Shown: in pieces, positions 1 through 5,955 of the stretch
Numbering within the stretch: the first letter of the stretch is position 1
Layout of the letters: each line of letters begins with the position of its first letter
Assembly (NCBI GenBank): GCA_002352665.1
Contig: DEIV01000048.1
Coordinates: 1-7,817, forward strand
Direction: 5' to 3'
Length of the DNA: 7,817 bases
From: Flavobacteriaceae bacterium UBA2765
GTDB lineage: Bacteria > Bacteroidota > Bacteroidia > Flavobacteriales > Flavobacteriaceae
Notes under the pieces: model-generated
What the model was told of the DNA's origin: nothing
Database searches by the model: none
The model's input: only the letters and a program-made list of their open reading frames with translations
Translations under genes and position numbers: made by a program

Positions 1-90
1 TGATGCAATTGCAATTTTTTCTGCTTCCGCTTCTCGTGCTCTTCTATCGGCATCAGAATTGGCAATTTGTATTTTTGCTGTATTTTCACC
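1..90 (-). pseudogene. Continuation of the flotillin coiled-coil region past the in-frame stop
   Basis: Reading the minus strand in the same frame straight after the TAA at 93-91 gives 30 open codons: GENTAKIQIANSDADR and then RAREAEAEKIAIAS, running off the window. This is typical flotillin coiled-coil composition (Glu/Ala/Arg-rich, 'GENxAKIxIAxSDAxRR' style). It joins without any frame change to ...NAHAV before the stop. Flotillins usually have a Glu or Lys codon here (V-E/K-G-E-N), and GAA or AAA differs from TAA by one base. I infer one substitution or a base-call error in a longer gene. Confidence 0.75.
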
Positions 91-825
91 TTAAACCGCA
101 TGTGCATTGGCTGCGGCTACTTGAATACGTTGATCTTGTACAGCCTGAGCTTCACCAATAGCACCATCTCTATCTTTTTGAGAAACCGAAATTTTGGCGT
201 CATTAATTGCTTTTGCAGCAGCTTCTTTACCTAAAGCCTGAATATAACCTGACTCATCATGAATATCAGTTATATTAACGTTGATTAATTTTAAACCTAC
301 TTTCTTTAATTCTGCCTCAACACTATGCGTTATATGAGATAAGAATTGATCTCTATCAGAATTAATTTCTTCAATATCCATTGAGGCTACTACCAAACGT
401 AACTGACCAAAGATAATTTCTTGTGCAAGTTCTGTAACCGCATCTAAGTTTAATCCTAATAAACGTTCCGCAGCATTTTGCATTACAGATGGTTCAGTGG
501 AAATACCAATGGTAAATCGGGAAGGTACGTTTACACGAATATTTTGTTTACTTAAGGCATTGGTTAAATTAACTTCAATAGACATAGGAGTTAGATCTAA
601 AAAAGCATGATCTTGAATTATTGGCCATATAAAGGCGGCACCACCATGGATACATTTTGCAGATTTTCCACCACCTGTTTTTCCATAAACCACTAAAATT
701 TTATCAGATGGGCAGCGTTTATACCTACGCATCATTGAAAATAGGAAAATAAATAAAATTAAGATAACTGCGGCGGTTAAATATATTCCGCTTAAAATTT
801 GAAGAGGTAATAGCAATAAATTCAT
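91..825 (-). CDS. Flotillin / SPFH-domain membrane protein, ended early by an in-frame stop
   Basis: Flotillins are membrane scaffold proteins of the SPFH (band 7) superfamily that oligomerise at the inner membrane. The 244-residue product has a hydrophobic N-terminal anchor (about residues 7-30) and then a basic stretch. The SPFH domain (about 35-205) includes the flotillin-like segment GKTGGGKSAKCIHGGAAF near residues 48-65. An Ala/Glu/Lys-rich coiled-coil region then begins (EAAAKAINDAKIS, QKDRDGAIGEAQAVQDQRIQ). I chose the ATG at 825 because it lies 4 bp after the NfeD stop. The longer frame needs a TTG at 855 inside NfeD. Family members such as B. subtilis YuaG or E. coli YqiK are about 500 residues or more, so this product lacks most of the coiled-coil half. 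The TAA at 91-93 interrupts an otherwise open frame that continues to base 1. The family assignment is secure; whether the protein is functional is not. Confidence 0.88.
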   Translation of the reverse strand: MNLLLLPLQILSGIYLTAAVILILFIFLFSMMRRYKRCPSDKILVVYGKTGGGKSAKCIHGGAAFIWPIIQDHAFLDLTPMSIEVNLTNALSKQNIRVNVPSRFTIGISTEPSVMQNAAERLLGLNLDAVTELAQEIIFGQLRLVVASMDIEEINSDRDQFLSHITHSVEAELKKVGLKLINVNITDIHDESGYIQALGKEAAAKAINDAKISVSQKDRDGAIGEAQAVQDQRIQVAAANAHAV

Positions 826-829
826 AGGT

Positions 830-1417
830 TTATTTTGTTTTTGATAAGATTTCAACTAATAATAATTCTGCACTAATAATTTTGGTTACTTTTACAACTG
901 CACCAGTTTGTAGGTCTTCTTTTTCATCAGTAAGTGCCTCTAACTCTCGTAATGAGCCTTGTACTTTTAATTGTACTTTTCCTGTGCTAGATCGGTTAGC
1001 ACCTATAGGTAGATAGACTTCACCAATTACACCAATTGCATTTTTCATTTGTAGCGTACCACTTTCAGCTAGGCGATGCATAAAATAAAATAACGAAGAA
1101 GTAGCTACCATCATTAACAATCCCGCAATAATAGCAATAATTAAGGTTAATCCGCTTGATAAGTTATAATCGCTACAGACAACACCGGTCCATCCGAATA
1201 TTGTAAAGAAGGCCACTAAATTTTTGAAAGTAAAAAATTGGAACCCCACACCACCGTCATCAGCTTCAAAATCAGTCCCGTCCATCTGCATATCTGAATC
1301 CATATCGCCTCCTATAAAAGTAGTTATTAAAACGATAATAAAAATAACAGAACCAATTAGAGCAATAATCCAATAAGTTTGTTCAAAAGTAGACATTCCA
1401 TCAAAAAATTCTTTCAT
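830..1417 (-). CDS. NfeD family membrane protein (short, protease-less type) paired with flotillin
   Basis: NfeD proteins are small membrane proteins with a C-terminal OB-fold, often encoded next to an SPFH/flotillin gene; B. subtilis YuaF-YuaG and E. coli YqiJ-YqiK are examples. The 195-residue product has predicted membrane segments at about 15-36, 65-82 and 88-114. A strongly acidic loop lies between the first two (about 38-54, rich in Asp/Glu/Met). A C-terminal beta-rich domain (about 126-193) starts GVIGEVYLPIGANRSSTGKV and ends in a Val/Ile strand (VVKVTKIISAELLLVEIL), as expected for the NfeD OB fold. There is no ClpP-like protease domain, so it is the short form. Its stop lies 4 bp before the flotillin ATG, which indicates one transcript. 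A start at the internal Met8 (1396) is possible; neither start has a clear Shine-Dalgarno. The 153 bp upstream shows no obvious gene or confident promoter. Confidence 0.87.
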   Translation of the reverse strand: MKEFFDGMSTFEQTYWIIALIGSVIFIIVLITTFIGGDMDSDMQMDGTDFEADDGGVGFQFFTFKNLVAFFTIFGWTGVVCSDYNLSSGLTLIIAIIAGLLMMVATSSLFYFMHRLAESGTLQMKNAIGVIGEVYLPIGANRSSTGKVQLKVQGSLRELEALTDEKEDLQTGAVVKVTKIISAELLLVEILSKTK

Positions 1418-1570
1418 ATAGCATGAGTTTTAGAAGAATTACAAGATAAGAAAAAAATCAGAATTTATAATCAAATATCTAAATATGTTTTCCTTTTTAC
1501 CAAGCACGTTTTTCTTAGTATTGTTCAATTTATTTTTCGGTCTTTGTTTTGACAGGAAACTATTCTAAAT

Positions 1571-4087
1571 TCATCTTCTAATCAAACTAAAATGACCACG
1601 TCTATTTCGTATAACTCCGTTTTTATCTATAAGCTGTGCAGAGAACCAATAATCGGTAGAGGGTAATAATTTTCCTTTGTAACGTCCGTCCCAACCTTCT
1701 CCGGCTGTATCTAATTTAGCTAAAACTTTACCGAATCGATTATAAATATAAATGAAAGAAATATCATAAGAATTATCATTGAATCCTTTTACTTGCCACA
1801 TATCATTATAACCATCATTATTTGGAGTAAAAAATTTTGGAAAACCCAAAATAGCAACTTCAATTTCTATGATTCCACAATTGTTTTGTTCTCTAACATA
1901 TAATATATGAACACCAGGTGGTACATTTTCAAATAAAGGTTCTATTTGATACTGCCCATTAATATCGTCCAATGCAAATTCATAATCTCCAATTCCTAAA
2001 TTTTGATGGTCAATGCTAATTGTATTATTTTCAGAATCATCTCTAATTGATAAATCATTTAAACTGATATTGGCAATATTAGATGCTTTTACTGTAACGC
2101 TTTTAGGAATCGATTCGCAATCGTAATTTGAGGTAGCTACAATAGTATAAATACCATTTGATGAAATTGAAACAGAAGCTTCAGTACTAATAATTTGATT
2201 ATTTTCATCAATCCATATGTAGCTGTAATTGTCTTGAGCATTGAATGGTTTTAAAATTAATGAACCAAGGTTTAAGCATAATGTTGCCGTCGGAGTAACT
2301 TCAAATTCTGGACGCGGATATACGGTTAAAAGCAAGTGAGCACCAATACCAAAACAATCTCCATTATCTTGACTCTCTACCCTTACAAAAAGAGTTTGTG
2401 AAAAGGCAACTTCGTTAGTATAGTTTTGTGGTGAAAGAATTTCATTTTGTTCTAATAGAGCATCTGCGGCATTTTTATAATATTGTACTATTAAATTTTG
2501 ACCTGATGGGAATTGAGAAAGAATATCATTTGTTGTCTGTGTAAGGTCAAATATTCGATAACCATCAATGATATCATCATCGTCACAGGCGTCTAATTCT
2601 ATGATAAAATTAGGAGGAAAAGAGGTTGATGAGATTTGAATATTAACAGTGGAAATACTGTAACAGCCACTGTTATTTTCTACTCTAGCATATATTGTAT
2701 TGGAGATTGAATTATTAAAAGGAGAAGGATCTATTCTATTTAAATCCATATTAGCATCTGAAAAGGAAAGATAATATGCTACTTCTAAATTAGTATTTCC
2801 AAACGTAATAAATTCACTTACTTCGTTTAGGTTAAAATCAGTAAATCCATCAGGATTTCCATCTTCATCACAGTTTTTAAAAGTTATATCAGTCTCAATT
2901 AAAGGAATCTCGTTTATGGTTGCTACAACTTCTATTCGCGAACCTTCTAGGCATCCATTTTCTGAAGCCATTACATAAAATGAAGTTGATGCTGTAAGAA
3001 TTGAACTTGTAAAAGTATCACCTGAGTGTAAAGGTATTCCACCAGAGGCTGTACTAAACCACAATACTGTACCCGGGGAAGAAGTTGCTGATAATGTAAC
3101 TGACCCAACACCACAGCGACTAGCTGGAGTGGTTGAACTAATTTCAGGAATAAATATGTCGGTACTTGCAGAAATATTTACTTCTGGGTCACCTGGTGTT
3201 CCTCCATATTCAACAATATAACCTTTAGGCTGAAAATTACCAGATAACTCACCGGTATTACTCAAATCGTTCCAAGATCCAACAATTCCAACAGTTGGAG
3301 CTGTTATATGAGCATAATCTTCATTTCCTAATTGATTTGGTTCTCCGGTATTCCAAAAAGCAAAATTTGGTGTAGAGCCATTGGCCAGTCCATTCCAAAA
3401 AACAGTACCAGTTTCAGGTCCGGTCTCCCATTTCCAAACCCCTTCAGATGCTGCGTCACTACCACCTATCCAACCGGCTCCAGTAGCTTGTTCACCTGAT
3501 AATTGTGCTTCATCTGTTGATGTAATTGTTGCCAAATATCCTTGTAGACCAAAATAGGTTCTAGTTTCAGCAGCTACTTTTGCATCTGTCCAGATGATAC
3601 CAACATCGGCTACAAATTCATAATAATGTCCGGTTGAGGGTAAAAAATTTGCATTTCCAATAGTAAAGGAGAAAGATTTATTACCTGATACAAAAAGAGA
3701 ATTACTTATAAAAACCACATCTTTAACGGCTGCAATTAGATCCGTATATTTTATAAAGCCTGACCCAGAAGGTTGAAAGGTTAATTTTCCTTCTGAAGCA
3801 TTCCAAAATGTTGTAATAGATGAATGTGCGTGTGAATTCGTTAGTTTTATCAGGTCTTCGCCATTGTTATAACCGCTTGATATTTGAATATAAAAAGCTT
3901 CAATTTGAGTGTCATCAGGATCAATAATATCAAAATCTGTTACAATGGGAAGCTCAGATAATGGACAATAGGCTTGATTTCCGACTGCATTAATTATAGG
4001 TGGAACATTATTTTGAGTCCAGCTTAAGTAAGAAGTCAGAAATAATAAGATCCGAAATAGAAAGATAATATTTTTTTTTAAACACAT
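1571..4087 (-). CDS. Secreted multidomain C-type-lectin protein with type IX (type B) sorting domain
   Basis: This is probably a cell-surface or secreted binding protein exported by Sec and then the type IX system. Domain order in the 838 residues: a signal peptide (1 to ~24: KK, then a hydrophobic run, ending near SWT); a CSPG/cadherin-like module (~28-148, DIIDPDDTQIEAFYIQISSGY); a C-type lectin domain (~154-294) with WIGGSD, the calcium/sugar motif EPN (249-251) and WND (272-274); an Ig-like 'VLWFSTASGG' module (~300-393); two Cys/Asp-rich repeats (~398-487 and ~493-590); a further Ig/PKD-like region (~592-668); a linker module (~670-748); and the type B sorting domain (~749-838) with FFTPNNDGYNDMWQV and YNRFGKVL. 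EPN is the mannose-type motif in animal lectins, so sugar binding is plausible but unproven. The ATG at 4087 directly follows the stop of the upstream peroxidase-like gene. A run of nine A lies in codons 3-6. Confidence 0.9.
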   Translation of the reverse strand: MCLKKNIIFLFRILLFLTSYLSWTQNNVPPIINAVGNQAYCPLSELPIVTDFDIIDPDDTQIEAFYIQISSGYNNGEDLIKLTNSHAHSSITTFWNASEGKLTFQPSGSGFIKYTDLIAAVKDVVFISNSLFVSGNKSFSFTIGNANFLPSTGHYYEFVADVGIIWTDAKVAAETRTYFGLQGYLATITSTDEAQLSGEQATGAGWIGGSDAASEGVWKWETGPETGTVFWNGLANGSTPNFAFWNTGEPNQLGNEDYAHITAPTVGIVGSWNDLSNTGELSGNFQPKGYIVEYGGTPGDPEVNISASTDIFIPEISSTTPASRCGVGSVTLSATSSPGTVLWFSTASGGIPLHSGDTFTSSILTASTSFYVMASENGCLEGSRIEVVATINEIPLIETDITFKNCDEDGNPDGFTDFNLNEVSEFITFGNTNLEVAYYLSFSDANMDLNRIDPSPFNNSISNTIYARVENNSGCYSISTVNIQISSTSFPPNFIIELDACDDDDIIDGYRIFDLTQTTNDILSQFPSGQNLIVQYYKNAADALLEQNEILSPQNYTNEVAFSQTLFVRVESQDNGDCFGIGAHLLLTVYPRPEFEVTPTATLCLNLGSLILKPFNAQDNYSYIWIDENNQIISTEASVSISSNGIYTIVATSNYDCESIPKSVTVKASNIANISLNDLSIRDDSENNTISIDHQNLGIGDYEFALDDINGQYQIEPLFENVPPGVHILYVREQNNCGIIEIEVAILGFPKFFTPNNDGYNDMWQVKGFNDNSYDISFIYIYNRFGKVLAKLDTAGEGWDGRYKGKLLPSTDYWFSAQLIDKNGVIRNRRGHFSLIRR
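2318..2896 (-). repeat. Two tandem ~95-residue Cys/Asp-rich repeats inside the lectin protein
   Basis: The protein contains two adjacent copies of one module, at residues ~398-487 and ~493-590. Both open with a Cys followed by acidic residues and DG (NCDEDGNPDGFTDFNL versus ACDDDDIIDGYRIFDL). Both have a hydrophobic-YY strand mid-module (LEVAYYLSF / LIVQYYKNA), and both close on an aromatic/Arg-Val strand with a second Cys (IYARVENNSGC / LFVRVESQDNGDC). The acidic loop suggests calcium binding and the paired cysteines suggest a disulfide. Both are inferences. Modules of this style recur in large secreted proteins of Flavobacteriia. Confidence 0.6.
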
Positions 4088-4681
4088 TTATTTACTATGT
4101 TTCCCTTTATTCCAACCATGTTTTCCTAGGTACTGTTCACCACTTTCAACTGCTCCATCTTCTAATGAAGTACCCATAGAATCATTCCACCTGTTGAGGT
4201 AGCCAAACAGAGAAATAACGCCTAACATTTCTACTATTTCACCTTCATTCCAATGCTCGTACAAACGTTTTTTTATAGCTTCATCAACGGCATTGGGTAT
4301 TTGCGATGCGGCTAAAGAGAAATCTAAAGCAGCTCGTTCAGCTACATTAAAAGCCGAATGAGTTCTGTATTCCCAAATATTATCTAGTTGCTCTTGTTCT
4401 GCTCCATACCTTTCAGCAGCTCTAATGGCATGTGCCTGACAATATCTACAACCGGCAGAGTTGCTACTCACCCAAGCAATCATCCTTTTTAAAGCAGATG
4501 TAACACGACCTTCATTAGCCATGACAGCTTTGTTTAAATTGATAAATGCCTTACTAATAGAAGGCCTGCGTTGCATAGTTAATACTGAATTTGGACAAAA
4601 CCCTAAGGTTTCATTAAAAAATCCAGCCAATTTTTTGGTTTCTGTATCGTGTTCTGAAGATAATGGTGTGACTAAAGGCAT
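4088..4681 (-). CDS. Carboxymuconolactone decarboxylase / AhpD-fold peroxidase-related protein
   Basis: This family of small, all-helical, usually cytoplasmic enzymes includes AhpD and many uncharacterised 'peroxidase-related' proteins; a CxxC pair plus a nearby His does thiol redox chemistry. The 197-residue product has the signature SSNSAGCRYCQAHAIRA, with Cys78, Cys81 and His84. It also has the late family motif LFGYLNRWNDSMGTSLE (~158-174). The cysteine-histidine spacing is CxxCxxH instead of the CxxCxxxH of classical AhpD; I think this belongs to a recognised subgroup. The length suits a single complete CMD domain with a helical N-terminal extension. No signal peptide is visible. The start is the ATG at 4681, with an 18-bp palindrome 15-32 bp upstream. 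The stop TAA is followed immediately by the ATG of the lectin gene, so the two are probably co-transcribed. The substrate is unknown; muconolactone decarboxylation is unlikely without catabolic neighbours. Confidence 0.87.
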   Translation of the reverse strand: MPLVTPLSSEHDTETKKLAGFFNETLGFCPNSVLTMQRRPSISKAFINLNKAVMANEGRVTSALKRMIAWVSSNSAGCRYCQAHAIRAAERYGAEQEQLDNIWEYRTHSAFNVAERAALDFSLAASQIPNAVDEAIKKRLYEHWNEGEIVEMLGVISLFGYLNRWNDSMGTSLEDGAVESGEQYLGKHGWNKGKHSK

Positions 4682-4695
4682 ATTTAAGATGTTAG

Positions 4696-4713
4696 TCCCG
4701 ATAGCTATCGGGA
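4696..4713. repeat. Perfect 18-bp palindrome in the divergent promoter region
   Basis: TCCCGATAGCTATCGGGA is an exact palindrome with no central spacer. It lies in the 227-bp spacer between the divergent peroxidase-like gene and the epimerase, in the 5' leader of the former. It could be an operator for a dimeric regulator, a cruciform or hairpin in the leader RNA, or a copy of a short palindromic repeat dispersed in Flavobacteriia genomes. I recall similar CCCGATAGCTATCGGG sequences from that group but cannot verify it here. Confidence 0.7.
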
Positions 4714-4908
4714 TGAGATGATAGATATTAGATTTGAGAAAAAATCACAAATTTCAATCCCCAAAATACAAATTAATTTCAAAAAACAATTTTTAAACTG
4801 TTCAAACTAAACTAAATTATTTTCAAACCAAAATGTTTGGAAATTACTATTTGCATGTTGTTATTTCGATTATTACCCTTATTTTTAATCTTTATTAAAT
4901 TTGATTTT

Positions 4909-5949
4909 ATGCAACTTATATTGAGACCTTACGAATTAAAATTACAACATACTTTTAGAATCTCTAGAGAAGCCAGAGACATTCAACCTACTTTGGTAGT
5001 AGAATTAAAAAATGGTGATTTTTCTGGTTATGGAGAGGCAACTTCTAATCCGTACTACGGAGCTACAATAGAAAAAATGTCGTCAGATTTGATGGCATTG
5101 GAAACATTCATAATAGAGCATAGTAACTTGAATCCTGAAGATTTTTGGCAAACAATGTATCCTCATCTTAAAGATAATATGTTTGCTTTGTGTGCCTTAG
5201 ATCTTGCGTTTAATGATTTATTTGCTCGTAAAAAAGGCATGAAATTGTACGAGTATTGGGGGTTTACAATTGAAAACAATCCGATAACGGATTATACCAT
5301 AGGAATTGATACTATTGATAAGATGGTGGCAAAACTGAAAGAAAAACCTTGGCCTTTGTATAAAATAAAATTAGGCACTAAAGAGGATATTAAAATAATT
5401 GAAGAGTTACGTAAACATACTGATGCTGTTTTTAGAATTGATGCCAATTGTGGTTGGACAGTTGATGAGACAATAATGAACGCCATAGCTTTAAAAAAAT
5501 TAGGGGTAGAGTTTTTAGAGCAACCGTTAAAGGCAGATGACTGGGAAGGGCAAAGAGAAGTCTTCTTAAATTCTGTGTTACCAATAATTGCAGATGAGAG
5601 TTGTCAAGTTGAAGCAGATGTGGTCAAATGTCATAACCATTTTCATGGAGTGAATGTAAAACTAGTAAAATGTGGAGGGTTAACTGCTGCCAAAAGAATG
5701 TTAATTGAAGCTAGAGAATTAGGTATGAAAACTATGGTAGGTTGTATGACAGAATCTTCAGTAGGTATTTCTGCAATAGCACATTTGTTACCTTTGCTTG
5801 ACTATGTAGATATGGATGGAGCCTTACTTTTGTCTAATGATATTGCTAAAGGTGTTATTATTAAAGAAGGAGCCATTTCTTATAGTGACCTAAATGGTAC
5901 TGGAGTTACCCTCACCCAAAGCTCTCCAATGGAGAGGACTAGAATTTAA
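4909..5949 (+). CDS. Dipeptide epimerase (L-Ala-D/L-Glu epimerase type, enolase superfamily)
   Basis: This cytoplasmic enzyme probably epimerises the second residue of a dipeptide, classically L-Ala-D-Glu from murein peptide breakdown. In 346 residues I see the N-terminal capping domain (~1-115; ILRPYELKLQHTFRISR, GYGEATSNPYYGAT) and then the barrel. Visible active-site features: KIK at 152-154 (second Lys as base), metal ligands Asp178 (RIDAN), Glu204 (LEQP) and Asp229 (ADES), the second catalytic Lys251 (NVKLVKCGG), and DMDG at 301-304. The last is the Asp-x-Asp that binds the dipeptide amino group in known epimerases. I chose the ATG at 4909 because family similarity begins there. The 24-residue upstream extension needs a TTG or a hydrophobic leader from 4855, and this family is cytosolic. 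The last ~13 residues appear to derive from a palindromic repeat. Dipeptide specificity cannot be read from sequence; other members accept other dipeptides. Confidence 0.9.
   Translation: MQLILRPYELKLQHTFRISREARDIQPTLVVELKNGDFSGYGEATSNPYYGATIEKMSSDLMALETFIIEHSNLNPEDFWQTMYPHLKDNMFALCALDLAFNDLFARKKGMKLYEYWGFTIENNPITDYTIGIDTIDKMVAKLKEKPWPLYKIKLGTKEDIKIIEELRKHTDAVFRIDANCGWTVDETIMNAIALKKLGVEFLEQPLKADDWEGQREVFLNSVLPIIADESCQVEADVVKCHNHFHGVNVKLVKCGGLTAAKRMLIEARELGMKTMVGCMTESSVGISAIAHLLPLLDYVDMDGALLLSNDIAKGVIIKEGAISYSDLNGTGVTLTQSSPMERTRI
5906..5940. repeat. Palindromic repeat-like sequence forming the epimerase 3' end
   Basis: The segment has CCTCACCC (5910-5917) followed by an inverted repeat, CTCTCCA-A-TGGAGAG (5922-5936; 7-bp arms, 1-base centre). 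Its layout resembles the dispersed Bacteroidota repeat of the type CCTCACCC...CTCTCC...GGAGAGG that usually sits between genes. That resemblance is recalled, not checked. Here it is read in frame and encodes the final residues TLTQSSPMERTRI of the epimerase, beyond where the family normally ends (near NGTGV). Confidence 0.55.
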
Positions 5950-5955
5950 TTACCC

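Noticed and set aside
826..855. TTG start at 855 for the flotillin
   Set aside because: It lies inside the NfeD coding region and adds only polar residues (KSYQKQNKP) before the natural ATG at 825.
1418..1570. Possible small gene, RNA or terminator in the spacer between the lectin and NfeD genes
   Set aside because: I found no convincing open frame, hairpin with T-tract or conserved RNA motif. It probably holds the NfeD promoter, but I could not pin it down.
4461..4721. Plus-strand open frame of 86 codons
   Set aside because: It lies antisense over the CMD-family gene, and its sequence has no protein-like features of its own. It is a shadow of that gene.
4828..4840. CCAAA-ATG-TTTGG inverted repeat as an operator
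   Set aside because: It has only 5-bp arms and does not extend, so it is within chance expectation for this spacer.
4896..4903. TAAATTTG as a Bacteroidota -7 promoter element (TAnnTTTG) for the epimerase
   Set aside because: It matches the motif, but it ends only 5 bases before the chosen ATG and has no TTTG element at a suitable distance upstream. Chance matches are common in such AT-rich DNA.
4837..4908. Hydrophobic 24-residue N-terminal extension of the epimerase as a signal peptide
   Set aside because: It needs a TTG start or the ATG at 4855, family similarity begins at the ATG at 4909, and this enzyme family is cytoplasmic. The extension is more likely AT-rich leader DNA.
5292..5486. 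Minus-strand open frame of 64 codons
   Set aside because: It is wholly antisense within the barrel of the epimerase, which has intact active-site motifs.
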